Below, piece after piece: positions 20,581 to 31,195 of a stretch of 64,000 nt of DNA (position 1 is the stretch's first letter; each line of letters opens with the position of its first letter). Position numbers and translations under genes: made by a program. The stretch is from contig FN543093.2 of NCBI GenBank assembly GCA_000027065.2, forward strand, positions 3,042,074 through 3,106,073, in the 5' to 3' direction. The stretch comes from Cronobacter turicensis z3032 (GTDB lineage: Bacteria; Pseudomonadota; Gammaproteobacteria; Enterobacterales; Enterobacteriaceae). The notes under the pieces were generated by a model. That model did not search any database. It worked only from the letters and a program-made list of their open reading frames with translations, and had not been told where the DNA came from.

Positions 20581-20621
20581 TACTCACCTTCCGAATGAAA
20601 ATTGTGGTGCACGCATGATAA

Positions 20622-22055
<1,434 letters not shown>

Positions 22056-22208
22056 AACAGGCAGCGAACTGATAACCGCTTCTCTTTACAGGAAAATATC
22101 GCCCGGCGTGCTCAATATCGCAGGCAATCGCCGCCGGGTCGCCTATGCTGAAGAAAAGGCAACATCACTTCATGCGCGGGCGGCGCAACACGCACGCAGG
22201 AGGCAATT

Positions 22209-23111
22209 ATGGAGATTCTGGTAACGGGCGGCACCGGACTGATTGGCCGCACGCTGACATCACGCCTGCTGGCGTTAGGCCATCACGTCACGGTCGTGAC
22301 CCGCAACCCCGATAGCGCCCGCGCGCGGCTCGATGCCGGCGTCACGCTGATACCCGGGCTGGATCACTTCAGCAATCTCGACGCTTTCGACGCGGTTATC
22401 AATCTCGCGGGCGAACCGATTGCCGATAAACGCTGGACGGCGGCGCAAAAAGAACGGTTGTGTCAGAGCCGCTGGCAGATAACCCAGCGACTGGTGGCGC
22501 TGATGGCGGCCGGCAGCGAACCGCCTGCCGTCTTTCTTTCCGGCTCAGCGGTAGGCTATTACGGCGATCTCGGCGAGGTGGTGGCTGCGGAAGATGAGCC
22601 GCCGCACAGCGAATTTACCCATAAACTCTGCGCCCGCTGGGAGCAGATAGCCGAAGGCGCGCAAAGCGATAAGACCCGCGTCTGCCTGCTGCGCACCGGC
22701 GCGGTGCTGGCGCCGGACGGCGGCATGATGGGCAAGCTGCTGCCGCTCTTTCGTTTAGGCCTTGGCGGGCCGATGGGCAGCGGCCGCCAGTATCTCTCGT
22801 GGATACATATCGACGACATGGTAAACGCGATTATCTGGCTGCTGGATAACGATCTGCGCGGGCCGTTTAATATGGTGGCCCCTTACCCGGTGCGCAACGA
22901 GCGTTTTGCTCACGCACTCGGCCATGCGCTGCATCGCCCCGCGTTTATGCGCGCCCCGGCGACTGCCGTGCGTCTGCTGATGGGGGAATCCGCCGTCCTG
23001 GTGCTGGGCGGCCAGCGCGCGCTGCCGAAACGTCTTGAGGAATCGGGGTTCGGTTTCCGCTGGTTCGATTTGGAAGAGGCGCTGGCAGATATCGCCGCGC
23101 GAGCACGCTAA
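22209..23111 (+). CDS. yfcH: epimerase family protein YfcH
   Basis: Short-chain dehydrogenase/epimerase of the TIGR01777 type; reaction unknown. The 300-residue protein has the NAD(P)-binding motif TGGTGLIGR (about residues 6-14) and an atypical active-site region [10 protein letters not shown], plus the C-terminal DUF1731-type segment ([23 protein letters not shown]). A strong AGGAGG precedes ATG 22209. It is the last core gene before the toxin-antitoxin insertion. Confidence 0.93.
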   Translation: MEILVTGGTGLIGRTLTSRLLALGHHVTVVTRNPDSARARLDAGVTLIPGLDHFSNLDAFDAVINLAGEPIADKRWTAAQKERLCQSRWQITQRLVALMAAGSEPPAVFLSGSAVGYYGDLGEVVAAEDEPPHSEFTHKLCARWEQIAEGAQSDKTRVCLLRTGAVLAPDGGMMGKLLPLFRLGLGGPMGSGRQYLSWIHIDDMVNAIIWLLDNDLRGPFNMVAPYPVRNERFAHALGHALHRPAFMRAPATAVRLLMGESAVLVLGGQRALPKRLEESGFGFRWFDLEEALADIAARAR

Positions 23112-23127
23112 CCTTTTACACTCGCTT

Positions 23128-23150
23128 CGCGGGCAGCAACACTGCCCGCG
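23128..23150 (+). terminator. hairpin after yfcH
   Basis: CGCGGGCAG-CAACA-CTGCCCGCG, a perfect nine-base stem 17 bases after the yfcH stop. Only a short TATTTT follows at a distance, so termination efficiency is uncertain. Confidence 0.5.
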
Positions 23151-23206
23151 CCACGCTATTTTCCCGTTCTTTGCCCCACCGCTGGCTTTCTCTGGCCTGG
23201 TTACGT

Positions 23207-23242
23207 TATAATCAATATCACGAATATCATTTATATCACGAA
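23207..23242 (+). promoter_or_regulatory. candidate promoter and iteron-like operator of the RES toxin-antitoxin operon
   Basis: A perfect -10 hexamer TATAAT (23207-23212) is followed by ATATCACGA (23215), ATATCATTT (23224) and ATATCACGA (23233), three tandem nine-base units sharing ATATCA. They lie between the -10 box and the ribosome site of the antitoxin, where a bound autoregulator would block initiation. No good -35 box is visible. Confidence 0.55.
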
Positions 23243-23251
23243 GGGGGCGCT

Positions 23252-23956
23252 ATGACTTCTCGTCCACGCCACGCAAAACTGAAAGAGTATCCGCTGGAGG
23301 TCAGCGTCGAGTTTGTCGACGTCGGGCATCTGGTAACGTCCCTTCACGAGACACCCGCGCCCTGGGGACACATTCAGCTTTCGGATATCCCCGGTGAAGA
23401 CGCCGGGCGCTACCTGATGCTGAAAATGCCGGACGATGTCGACGAAGAGACGATGGATAACGATCTGCGACTCGCGATTGTCAGCGCCGTGACGGCCGTG
23501 TCGCAAATGAAGCGCGCCGGGCAGAGCAGCGAGCCCGCGCATGCTGTGCCGTTGCAGGCCCGTAACCGCGAGCGGCTCGACGCGCTGCGCCAGACCGTGC
23601 TGGACGAAAGCCGGTGGCTTTCCGCCGGTGAAGTGAGCCTTGCGGCAGGCGCGGCGCTGAAAAACCCGAGCGCGACGGCGAACCGCTGGAAGCAGGCAGG
23701 TAAAGTGTTCGCCCTGCCGGTCAATGGCAAAGACCGTTATCCCGCCTGGGCGTTTGACGAGGGCGGTCAGCCGTTGCCGTCGCTCAAATCTATCCTTGCG
23801 CTGTTTCGCGAGAAAACGCCCTGGACAATCGCGCTCTGGTTTCATTCGCCCAATGCCTGGCTTGGCGGCGAAAAACCCAAAGACCGGCTAAAAGCCGATC
23901 CGCAGGCGGTGCTGGACGCCGCAAAGGCGGAAGCCGAGGGGCCGATGCATGGCTGA
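23252..23956 (+). CDS. antitoxin of a RES-type system with MbcA/ParS-like toxin-binding domain
   Basis: A 234-residue protein in two parts. The C-terminal half (about residues 120-230) looks like the antitoxins that pair with RES toxins: SAGEVSLAAGAALKNPSATANRWKQAG as a helix-turn-helix-like region, RYPAWAFDE, then SPNAWLGGEKPKDRL in the MbcA/ParS-like toxin-binding tail. The N-terminal ~90 residues (VSVEFVDVGHLVTSLHET, then a DDVDEE acidic stretch) match nothing I recognise. ATG 23252 follows AAGGGGG. The 3' end overlaps the toxin start by eight bases, as expected for a coupled antitoxin-toxin pair. Assignment is by motif and context. Confidence 0.75.
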   Translation: MTSRPRHAKLKEYPLEVSVEFVDVGHLVTSLHETPAPWGHIQLSDIPGEDAGRYLMLKMPDDVDEETMDNDLRLAIVSAVTAVSQMKRAGQSSEPAHAVPLQARNRERLDALRQTVLDESRWLSAGEVSLAAGAALKNPSATANRWKQAGKVFALPVNGKDRYPAWAFDEGGQPLPSLKSILALFREKTPWTIALWFHSPNAWLGGEKPKDRLKADPQAVLDAAKAEAEGPMHG

Positions 23957-24587
23957 TGTCAGGGATGAACGCCTGCCTGCGCCGCCTGCGGATATGCAGG
24001 TGCCGCGCGTCACGGTATGGCCCGCAGGGAAGCGGATAGTTCGCGTACACAGTCGCCAGTTCGCGGGCGACGCCTTTAACCCCGGCTACGGAAACGCGCG
24101 TTTCAGCCCGCTACAGCGCGCCGACGGCCGCCTCATTCCCACGCTCTATGGAGGTATCGACGCCGAAGTGGCGATCATGGAATCGCTGTTTCACGATGTG
24201 CCGAAAGACGCGTCCGGCGCGAGCTTCGATCTGCATAAAGCCCATGATCTTTACATCAGCACGTTAACGCCGCAGGCGGCGCTTGAACTGGCGAATCTGA
24301 CCCCGGTGCTGCTGCGCCGCTGGGGCGTCACACAGGCGGCGCTGACCGCCAGCTCCCCGCGCCTCTACCCGCAGACGCGCCTGTGGGCAGCCGCTATCCA
24401 CGCCGCGAATCCGCGCCTGCATGGCATTAGCTGGGCGTCACGCCAGCACGGCGGTAAGGCGCTGATGTTATTCGGGGATCGTATCCGCGCGCTCAAGCTG
24501 CATGAAAGCCTGCCGCTGACGCAGGGGGCGCTGACCGACATTTACCGTCTGGCCGAAGAGATGGGATTGGTACTGATAGACAACTAA
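23949..24587 (+). CDS. RES-domain toxin
   Basis: A 212-residue protein with a RES domain, named for conserved Arg, Glu and Ser; characterised relatives (MbcT and related) degrade NAD+ by phosphorolysis or hydrolysis, or ADP-ribosylate a target. Visible candidates are R32 (RIVRVHSRQF), R51 (GNARFSPL), E78 (AEVAIMESLFHDV) and S164 (GISWASRQHGG), in the family order. The region LIPTLYGGIDAEVAIME matches the usual 'P-x-LY-x-A-x-D-x-x-x-A-x-x-E' pattern. It starts inside the antitoxin gene and ends in a hairpin terminator. Base composition resembles its neighbours, so acquisition is not recent. Confidence 0.83.
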   Translation: MADVRDERLPAPPADMQVPRVTVWPAGKRIVRVHSRQFAGDAFNPGYGNARFSPLQRADGRLIPTLYGGIDAEVAIMESLFHDVPKDASGASFDLHKAHDLYISTLTPQAALELANLTPVLLRRWGVTQAALTASSPRLYPQTRLWAAAIHAANPRLHGISWASRQHGGKALMLFGDRIRALKLHESLPLTQGALTDIYRLAEEMGLVLIDN

Positions 24588-24591
24588 GCGC

Positions 24592-24618
24592 GACCGGCGT
24601 CCCTGCCGGTCAGTTTTG
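24592..24618 (+). terminator. terminator-like hairpin after the RES toxin
   Basis: GACCGGC-GTCCCT-GCCGGTC followed by AGTTTTGC, just after the toxin stop and before the convergent hisP stop. Confidence 0.6.
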
Positions 24619-24620
24619 CA

Positions 24621-25394
24621 TTACTTCAGCGAGCCTTTCAAAAACTGCTGCAACCGCGGGCTTTGCGGGTTATTAAAGAGCGCGTCCGGCGGCCCTTCTT
24701 CTTCGATTTTGCCCTGATGCAGGAAAATCACATGTGAGGAAACGTGACGGGCAAACTCCATTTCATGCGTCACCACGACCATCGTTTTGCCCTCTTCAGC
24801 GAGTTTCTGCATGATGCGCAGCACTTCGCCCACCAGCTCCGGATCCAGCGCGGAGGTCGGTTCGTCGAACAGTAAAACATCCGGCTCCATCGCCAGCGCG
24901 CGGGCAATCGACACACGCTGCTGCTGACCGCCGGAGAGATGCACCGGGTATTTGCCCTGCGCGCGCTCATCGATGCCCACTTTGGCGAGGTATTTCAGCG
25001 CCCGCTCGCGCGCATCCTGTTTGCTTAAGCCCAGCACCTGAATCGGCGCTTCCATGACGTTCTCCAGCACCGTCATATGGCTCCACAGGTTAAAGTGCTG
25101 AAACACCATCGTCAGGCGCGTGCGCAAAAGGCGTAGCTGATTTTTATCCGCCACCTTAAGCTGGCCGTCTTTATCGCGCACCAGCGTGATGTTCTGGTTA
25201 TTCACCACGATGGTGCCTTCGCTGGGCTTTTCCAGGAAGTTGATGCAGCGCAGGAAGGTGCTCTTGCCGGAGCCGGAAGAGCCGATAATGCTGATGACAT
25301 CACCGGCGTTCGCCTTCAGCGACACCCCTTTGAGCACTTCATGTTCGCCGTAGCGCTTGTGCAGATCGGTAACGTTTAATTTATTTTCAGACAT
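24621..25394 (-). CDS. hisP: histidine/LAO ABC transporter ATP-binding protein HisP
   Basis: ATPase of the importer that serves both HisJ (histidine) and ArgT (lysine/arginine/ornithine). The 257-residue protein shows Walker [10 protein letters not shown] (about residues 38-46), Q-loop [11 protein letters not shown] signature LSGGQQQR and Walker [10 protein letters not shown], with the H-loop in VVVTHEM. It is the last gene of hisJQMP and converges on the toxin gene. Confidence 0.97.
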   Translation of the reverse strand: MSENKLNVTDLHKRYGEHEVLKGVSLKANAGDVISIIGSSGSGKSTFLRCINFLEKPSEGTIVVNNQNITLVRDKDGQLKVADKNQLRLLRTRLTMVFQHFNLWSHMTVLENVMEAPIQVLGLSKQDARERALKYLAKVGIDERAQGKYPVHLSGGQQQRVSIARALAMEPDVLLFDEPTSALDPELVGEVLRIMQKLAEEGKTMVVVTHEMEFARHVSSHVIFLHQGKIEEEGPPDALFNNPQSPRLQQFLKGSLK

Positions 25395-25404
25395 GCGTAG
25401 CCAC

Positions 25405-26121
25405 TCAGTGCGTTGAAGCCGGTTTCAGGTGCCGCAGCCAGCGCTTTTCCGCTTTGCGGAACAGGCTTATCAGCACATAAGAGATAATCAGATATAGCAC
25501 CGCCGCTATGCCAAACGCCGTAAACGGCTGGTAGGTGGCGGCGTTAATGTCACGGGCGATCTTCAGCAGATCCGGCACGGTGGCGGTAAACGCCAGCGCC
25601 GTGGAGTGCAGCATCAGGATCACCTCATTGCTGTAAGCAGGCAGCGCGATGCGCAGCGCCGACGGCAGAATAATGCAGCGGTACATTTTAAAGCGAGAAA
25701 AGCCATAAGCGCGCGCCGCTTCGATCTCGCCGTGCGGTACAGCGCGAATGGCGCCCGCGAAAATCTCGGTAGTGTAGGCGCAGGTGTTGAGCGTCAGCGC
25801 CAGCACGGTACAGTTCAGACCGCTGCGGAAAAACTCATTAAGTAATGGCGTGCCTTTCACCACGTCCAGCGTATACATGCCGGAGTAGAACACCAGCAAT
25901 TGCACATAGAGGGGCGTGCCGCGAAAAATATAGGTAAACAGCCAGATGGGAAACCAGACCACTTTATTTTCCGAGACGCGGCCAATGGCGAGAAAGAGCG
26001 CGAGTACGCCGCCCATCACCACCGAGGCGATAAGCAACCAGAGCGTAATCGCCACACCCGTGAAGCGATAGCCGTCGGTCCACAGCAGGGATTTCCAGTA
26101 CTCCTGAATAATCTCTATCAC
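25405..26121 (-). CDS. hisM: histidine/LAO ABC transporter permease HisM
   Basis: Inner-membrane permease subunit, 238 residues, with five predicted helices and the EAA loop ([23 protein letters not shown] near residues 150-172) that contacts HisP. The start is GTG at 26121, overlapping the hisQ stop by four bases, so translation is probably coupled. HisM pairs with HisQ to form the pore. Confidence 0.97.
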   Translation of the reverse strand: MIEIIQEYWKSLLWTDGYRFTGVAITLWLLIASVVMGGVLALFLAIGRVSENKVVWFPIWLFTYIFRGTPLYVQLLVFYSGMYTLDVVKGTPLLNEFFRSGLNCTVLALTLNTCAYTTEIFAGAIRAVPHGEIEAARAYGFSRFKMYRCIILPSALRIALPAYSNEVILMLHSTALAFTATVPDLLKIARDINAATYQPFTAFGIAAVLYLIISYVLISLFRKAEKRWLRHLKPASTH

Positions 26122-26804
26122 AGGTCGGCCCTCTTCACGCCCACGGTATAGCGGCGCTCAAGCAGCAGCAGAACGCCATTCGAGAGCGTGGTAAACACCA
26201 GATAAATCAGCCCGCAGACAATCGCAAAGTAGAACGGCTGCCACGTGCTTTTCCCGGCAAGCTGCGTCGCCTTCACGACATCCTCCAGCCCCAGCAGCGA
26301 CACCAGCGCGGTCGCTTTTAAAATCACCTGCCAGTTATTGCCGATGCCCGGCAGCGCATAGCGCATCATCGAGGGAAAGAGAATGCGGCGGAAGGTTTGC
26401 GAGCCGGTAAAACCAAATGCGGTGGCCGCTTCGATATGGCCTCTTGGCACGGCGAGAAACGCGCCGCGGAAGGTTTCGGTGAAATAGGCGCCGTAGATAA
26501 ACCCCAGCGTGATGATGCCCGCAATCATCGGGTCGATATCAAACTGGCTGAACCCCAGCGCGTCGGTAACGCTGTTGAGCGCAATCTGCAAACCGTAAAA
26601 AATCAGCAGCATCAGGACGAGATCGGGCACGCCGCGAATCAGCGTTGTATACGCTTCAAAAACCAGCGCCAGCGGGCGGTTGCGTGAGAGCTTCGCCCCT
26701 GCGCCGACCAGCCCAATCGCCACCGAAAGAACCACGGCGCTGAGCGCCAGCTCCAGGGTGACGAGCGCGCCCTGAAGGATTACCTGTGAAAAACCATACA
26801 GCAT
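26118..26804 (-). CDS. hisQ: histidine/LAO ABC transporter permease HisQ
   Basis: Second permease subunit, 228 residues, with about five membrane helices and the EAA loop GHIEAATAFGFTGSQTFRRILFP near residues 139-161. It is similar in layout to HisM, reflecting an old duplication. It overlaps hisM at its 3' end and follows hisJ after 73 bases. Confidence 0.97.
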   Translation of the reverse strand: MLYGFSQVILQGALVTLELALSAVVLSVAIGLVGAGAKLSRNRPLALVFEAYTTLIRGVPDLVLMLLIFYGLQIALNSVTDALGFSQFDIDPMIAGIITLGFIYGAYFTETFRGAFLAVPRGHIEAATAFGFTGSQTFRRILFPSMMRYALPGIGNNWQVILKATALVSLLGLEDVVKATQLAGKSTWQPFYFAIVCGLIYLVFTTLSNGVLLLLERRYTVGVKRADL

Positions 26805-26877
26805 GGTGACTTATCCTGTACTCAGCGTGCGCACGGCCCATCGGCGCCCCGCGGGGCGCCGTGCAAACGCGTGCGGA

Positions 26878-27660
26878 TTACTCGCCGTAGACGTTGAAAT
26901 CGAAATACTTTTTGGCCAGCTTCTCGTAGGTGCCGTCGGCGCGCATCTCTGCAAACGCCTTGTTCAGCGCCTCGCGCAGTTCGTTATCCTCTTTACGAAC
27001 GCCCATGCCGGTGCCGACGCCAAAGAGTTTTTCATCTTTAATCGACGGGCCGCCGAACTGATAGCCCTTGCCCACCGGCTGCTTCAGAAAGCCTTCGCTG
27101 GCGGCGACTTCATCCTGAAACGCGGCGTCGATACGGCCTGCGGTCAGGTCGGAGTAGATATTGTCCTGCCCCTGATAGGAGACAATTTCCACGCCCTTCG
27201 GCGCCCAATGCACGTTGCCGTAGGTTTCCTGGGTGGTGCCCTGCAATACGCCCACGCGTTTGCCTTTCAGCGACTCAAGCGTCGGCTGGACAGGCGAGCC
27301 TTTCGCCACAACCAGGCGAGAATCGGCGGCATAGAGCTTGTCGGTAAAACCAATCTCCTGCTGGCGCTTTTCGGTTATCGACAGCGACGACATAATTGCG
27401 TCGATTTTTTTCGCTTTGAGAGAGGGGATCAGCGCGTCGAGCGGCTGCTCAATGAAAGAACATTGCGTCTGGATGCGTTTGCACAGCTCTTTGGCCAGAT
27501 CGATGTCGAAACCGACGAGCTCGCCCTGCGCGTTTTTCGATTCAAACGGCGCATAGGTGGGATCGGTGCCGATACGTAAATGCTGCGGAATTGCTGCGAA
27601 AGCCCCAGAAATGCTGGACAGCGCCAGCCCCAGAGAAAGTGCTAACAGCCTTTTTTTCAT
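26878..27660 (-). CDS. hisJ: histidine-binding periplasmic protein HisJ
   Basis: Periplasmic substrate-binding protein, 260 residues, with a signal peptide (about residues 1-22, ending SGAFA) and the SBP_bac_3 fold ([52 protein letters not shown]). Cys pair near residues 60 and 67 ([10 protein letters not shown]) forms the family disulfide. ATG at 27660; the open frame runs 17 codons further upstream. A sigma54-type promoter and two NtrC-like boxes lie upstream. Confidence 0.96.
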   Translation of the reverse strand: MKKRLLALSLGLALSSISGAFAAIPQHLRIGTDPTYAPFESKNAQGELVGFDIDLAKELCKRIQTQCSFIEQPLDALIPSLKAKKIDAIMSSLSITEKRQQEIGFTDKLYAADSRLVVAKGSPVQPTLESLKGKRVGVLQGTTQETYGNVHWAPKGVEIVSYQGQDNIYSDLTAGRIDAAFQDEVAASEGFLKQPVGKGYQFGGPSIKDEKLFGVGTGMGVRKEDNELREALNKAFAEMRADGTYEKLAKKYFDFNVYGE

Positions 27661-27706
27661 AACTATCCTCATCAGACGCGCATATTTAAATGTCAGGCGG
27701 AAAAAC

Positions 27707-27722
27707 TGCACTTATCGTGCCA
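27707..27722 (-). promoter_or_regulatory. sigma54-type promoter of hisJQMP
   Basis: On the minus strand TGGCAC-GATAA-GTGCA carries the -24 GG and -12 GC at the sigma54 spacing (consensus TGGCAC-N5-TTGCA). Transcription would start about 36 bases before the hisJ ATG. Confidence 0.65.
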
Positions 27723-27824
27723 TCACTGCCGCCTCGTAATCAAAACTTTATGCGTGCTGAGATAGATTTATTTTCATTCTTCGTGCTTAGAAATGCGCTT
27801 ATGCCCTTTTATGGTGCATAAGAC

Positions 27825-27870
27825 GCACTATTTTGCGTCACGCCAGCCAGGCACGCACTATTGTGGTGAC
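27825..27870. promoter_or_regulatory. two NtrC-like boxes upstream of hisJ
   Basis: GCAC-TATTTT-GCGTC (27825-27839) and GCAC-TATTGT-GGTGAC (27855-27870) resemble NtrC sites (GCAC-N6-GGTGC). They are exactly 30 bases (three helical turns) apart and about 130-175 bases upstream of the sigma54 promoter. The second lies in a long hairpin (27841-27879) just after the argT stop. Confidence 0.5.
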
Positions 27871-27895
27871 CGGCTGGCGAAAAGGTGACAGACGG

Positions 27896-28678
27896 TCAGT
27901 CGCCATAGACGTTAAAGTCGAAATATTTCTTCGCCATTTTGTCGTAGGTGCCATCTTTGCGGATTTCGCCGAGCGCTTTGTCGAACGCCGCTTTCAGCTC
28001 GGCGTCATCTTTGCGCAGGCCCACGCCGGTGCCGTCGCCGAAGTAGTTTTTATCTTTTACCGACGGGCCGGCAAACGCGTACTCTTTCCCGGCAGGCTGT
28101 TTAAGGAAGCCTTCGCTGGCGGCCACTTCATCCTGGAGCGCCGCATCCAGACGACCGGCGGAGAGATCGGAGTAAATCAAATCCTGGTTCTGGTACGCCA
28201 CTACATCAACGCCCTTCCCGCGCCATTTCTCATTCGCGTAGGCTTCCTGGGTTGAGCCCTGAAGCACGCCCACATGTTTGCCTTTCAGCGATTCAATGGT
28301 CGGCTGAATGGTCGCGCCTTTGGCGGCGATCAGACGGGAATCGGCAGCGTAGAGCTTGTCAGAGAAGGCGATCTCTTTCTGGCGCTTTTCGGTAATCGAG
28401 AGCGAAGAGATAATCGCGTCGATTTTTTTCGCTTTCAGCGACGGGATCAGCGAATCGAAATCGCTGCCAACCCAGGTGCATTTCACCTGTATGCGTTTGC
28501 ACATCTCGTTGCCGAGATCGATATCAAACCCGACAAAATCGCCTTTGGCGTCTTTTGAGGAAAACGGCGCGTAAGTGGCATCCGTACCAATGCGCACCGT
28601 CTGGGGCAGCGCGGCGAAAACGCTGGCGCTGGTGGAAAGGCCAAGCAGTAAGGAGAACGCGAGCACCTTCTTCTTCAT
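27896..28678 (-). CDS. argT: lysine/arginine/ornithine-binding periplasmic protein ArgT
   Basis: Periplasmic binding protein of 260 residues that delivers basic amino acids to HisQMP. Signal peptide about residues 1-22 (STSASVFA), then the same fold and motifs as HisJ ([37 protein letters not shown]). The close similarity to HisJ shows a tandem duplication. It lies 235 bases upstream of hisJ and has its own sigma54-type promoter. Confidence 0.96.
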   Translation of the reverse strand: MKKKVLAFSLLLGLSTSASVFAALPQTVRIGTDATYAPFSSKDAKGDFVGFDIDLGNEMCKRIQVKCTWVGSDFDSLIPSLKAKKIDAIISSLSITEKRQKEIAFSDKLYAADSRLIAAKGATIQPTIESLKGKHVGVLQGSTQEAYANEKWRGKGVDVVAYQNQDLIYSDLSAGRLDAALQDEVAASEGFLKQPAGKEYAFAGPSVKDKNYFGDGTGVGLRKDDAELKAAFDKALGEIRKDGTYDKMAKKYFDFNVYGD

Positions 28679-28738
28679 ACATTACCCTCAAGTTTTCTGA
28701 TTTTATTATCTGTTGCGTTGTGTGTTGCAACCAGACGT

Positions 28739-28754
28739 TGCACTTCCCATGCCA
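28739..28754 (-). promoter_or_regulatory. sigma54-type promoter of argT
   Basis: On the minus strand TGGCAT-GGGAA-GTGCA has the sigma54 GG and GC pair at the right spacing, about 60 bases before the argT ATG. A weaker NtrC-like sequence (TGCCCCAAAATGAGGC, 28909-28924) lies some 180 bases further upstream. Confidence 0.6.
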
Positions 28755-28957
28755 GCTTTACGCGGATCGCGCCTGCCGACTGGATTTGTTAAAAAATGGT
28801 TGCAATGAAGTTGTGTGAATGAAAGATAGCACTCCGCACAGCAGACGCTGAGCGTGAAATAGCAAAAGGCGGGATTAAATGTCGAGGATATGATCGCGCT
28901 TGCAGAATTGCCCCAAAATGAGGCGCCGCGTTGCGCTTTGCCTCACCGTGGCGCGTG

Positions 28958-29527
28958 TTACGCGCCGGGCCAGCGGGTGAAAAGGTCGGCGGGCAGCGTG
29001 ATATCAAGCTGATCGAGCGCGCGATTTACCGTCTGGTTAATCACCTCGTCCAGCGTCTGCGGGCGATGATAAAACGCGGGCATGGGCGGCATGATAATCG
29101 CCCCAAGTTCCGCCGCCTGGGTCATCAGGCGCAGGTGGCCGAGATGCAGCGGCGTTTCACGCACGCACAACACCAGCCGGCGTCGCTCTTTCAACACCAC
29201 ATCCGCCGCGCGGGTCAGCAGGCCGTCAGTATAGCTGTTCACGATGCCGGAGAGCGTTTTAATCGAACACGGCAGGATAATCATTCCGTCGGTTTTAAAC
29301 GAGCCGGAGGAGACGCTGGCGGCGATATCGCGCGCGTCGTGATTTACGTCGGCCAGCGCCTGCACGTCGCGCACGCTCATATCCGTTTCCAGCGCCAGCG
29401 TCTGGCGCGCCGCCTGGCTCATGATGAGATGCGTTTCCACATCCGGCACGGCGCGCAGCGTCTGCAACAGCCGGATGCCGTAAATCGCGCCGCTGGCGCC
29501 AGAGATGCCGACAATGATTTTTTTCAT
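28958..29527 (-). CDS. ubiX: flavin prenyltransferase UbiX
   Basis: Makes prenylated FMN, the cofactor of the UbiD decarboxylase in ubiquinone synthesis. The 189-residue protein starts at ATG 29527 (MKKIIVGISGASGAIYG), with the flavoprotein motif GISGASGA (about residues 7-14), ILPCSIKTLSGI near 84-95 and PAFYHRP near 155. The open frame extends upstream without homology. It follows purF on the minus strand across 111 bases containing a hairpin. Confidence 0.95.
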   Translation of the reverse strand: MKKIIVGISGASGAIYGIRLLQTLRAVPDVETHLIMSQAARQTLALETDMSVRDVQALADVNHDARDIAASVSSGSFKTDGMIILPCSIKTLSGIVNSYTDGLLTRAADVVLKERRRLVLCVRETPLHLGHLRLMTQAAELGAIIMPPMPAFYHRPQTLDEVINQTVNRALDQLDITLPADLFTRWPGA

Positions 29528-29597
29528 GGAGTTATCTGGAAAAGGAGCACTGAGCGAGACTTTGCCGCAAGACGCGGCGAGATGCAAACGGGGATTT

Positions 29598-29622
29598 CGC
29601 CCCTCGCGTTGCGCAAGGGGCG
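29598..29622 (-). terminator. hairpin after purF
   Basis: On the minus strand CGCCCCTTGCG-CAA-CGCGAGGGGCG makes an 11-pair stem with one G-T pair, 17 bases after the purF stop. No T-run follows; it may act as an mRNA stabiliser or partial attenuator before ubiX. Confidence 0.45.
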
Positions 29623-29638
29623 ACGGCACGCAGGAAGG

Positions 29639-31156
29639 TTAGCCTTCGTTGTGCATTTCTAAGTTTTCGACTTCGTTCTGGCGCATTACCGCTTTGGCGT
29701 CGTCGTTACGCAGAGATTCGAGGTATTCCAGGTACTGGTGATCGACATCTTTGGTGACGTAAACGCCGTTAAAGACCGAACATTCGAACTGCTGAATATC
29801 CGGGTTCTCGGCGCGCACGGCTTCAATGAGGTCATCGAGATCCTGGAAAATCAGGCCGTCAGCGCCGATGATCTGGCGGATTTCGTCCACTTCGCGGCCG
29901 TGAGCGATAAGCTCGTTGGCGCTCGGCATGTCGATACCGTAAACGTTCGGGAAGCGAATTTCCGGCGCGGCAGAGGCCAGATAGACTTTCTTCGCCCCCG
30001 CCTCGCGGGCCATCTCGATAATCTGCTCGGACGTGGTGCCGCGCACGATGGAATCATCGACCAGCAGCACGTTTTTATCGCGGAACTCGGCGCGGTTGGC
30101 GTTGAGTTTGCGGCGCACCGACTTACGACGCAGATGCTGGCCCGGCATGATAAAGGTTCGGCCGACATAGCGGTTTTTCACAAAGCCCTGGCGGTAGGGT
30201 TTGTTGAGAATACGCGCAATCTCAAGCGCGATATCGCAGGAGGTTTCCGGAATCGGGATCACCACGTCGATATCCAGGTCTTCCCATTCGCGGGCGATTT
30301 TCTCGCCGAGCTTTTTGCCCATTTCCACGCGGGCGCTGTACACGGAAATCTTGTCGATAAAGGAGTCCGGGCGCGCGAAGTACACATACTCAAACAGACA
30401 CGGGTTGCTGACCGGGTTATCGGCGCACTGGCGGGTGAACAGCTGGCCTTTTTCGCTGATGTACACCGCTTCGCCAGGGGCGACATCGCGCAGGAATTCA
30501 AAGCCCAGCGTATCAAGCGCCACGCTCTCGGAGGCCACCATGTATTCGGCGCGGCCGTTGCCGGCGTCGCGTTTGCCAAGCACCAGCGGGCGGATGCCGT
30601 TAGGATCGCGGAACGCTACCATGCCGTGGCCGATAATCATCGCCACGCACGCGTAAGCGCCGCGGATCAGGCGGTTCATCGCCGCGATGGCCGCGAAGAT
30701 GTTGTCCGCTTCCAGCGGGTAGTGACGGAAGTTATCCAGCTCGCTGGCGAAAATATTGAGCAGGATTTCAGAATCTGAGGTGGTATTGATATGACGGCGC
30801 TTCTCTTCAAAGAGCATTTTGCGCAGTTCATGGGCGTTCGTCAGGTTGCCGTTATGGGCAAGCGTAATGCCGTAGGGCGAGTTCACATAGAACGGCTGGG
30901 CTTCAGAGGCGCTGGAGCTGCCTGCTGTCGGGTAGCGCACATGGCCGATACCCATATTGCCCTGCAGACGCTGCATGTGGCGGGCTTCGAATACATCATT
31001 CACCAGGCCGTTCGCTTTACGCAGACGGAAGCAATTATTCGCATCGATGGTGATGATGCCTGCGGCATCCTGCCCGCGGTGCTGAAGCACCGATAACGCG
31101 TCATAAATCGACTGGTTGACCGGCATAACACCGGCGATCCCGACAATACCGCACAT
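29639..31156 (-). CDS. purF: amidophosphoribosyltransferase
   Basis: First committed step of purine synthesis: PRPP and glutamine to 5-phosphoribosylamine. The 505-residue protein has the N-terminal glutaminase domain with nucleophile Cys2 (MCGIVGIAG) and the type I phosphoribosyltransferase domain with the PRPP loop [13 protein letters not shown] near residue 365. It lies 39 bases downstream of cvpA and is controlled from the cvpA promoter with its PurR box. Confidence 0.98.
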   Translation of the reverse strand: MCGIVGIAGVMPVNQSIYDALSVLQHRGQDAAGIITIDANNCFRLRKANGLVNDVFEARHMQRLQGNMGIGHVRYPTAGSSSASEAQPFYVNSPYGITLAHNGNLTNAHELRKMLFEEKRRHINTTSDSEILLNIFASELDNFRHYPLEADNIFAAIAAMNRLIRGAYACVAMIIGHGMVAFRDPNGIRPLVLGKRDAGNGRAEYMVASESVALDTLGFEFLRDVAPGEAVYISEKGQLFTRQCADNPVSNPCLFEYVYFARPDSFIDKISVYSARVEMGKKLGEKIAREWEDLDIDVVIPIPETSCDIALEIARILNKPYRQGFVKNRYVGRTFIMPGQHLRRKSVRRKLNANRAEFRDKNVLLVDDSIVRGTTSEQIIEMAREAGAKKVYLASAAPEIRFPNVYGIDMPSANELIAHGREVDEIRQIIGADGLIFQDLDDLIEAVRAENPDIQQFECSVFNGVYVTKDVDHQYLEYLESLRNDDAKAVMRQNEVENLEMHNEG

Positions 31157-31195
31157 GTTGTCTTTTCCTCAATTCAAAGACCGCCCCCGGCACGA

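Noticed and set aside
27841..27879. REP element between argT and hisJ
   Set aside because: The hairpin CGCCAGCC...GGCTGGCG does not match the REP consensus; it is better explained as a 3' hairpin overlapping an NtrC-like box.
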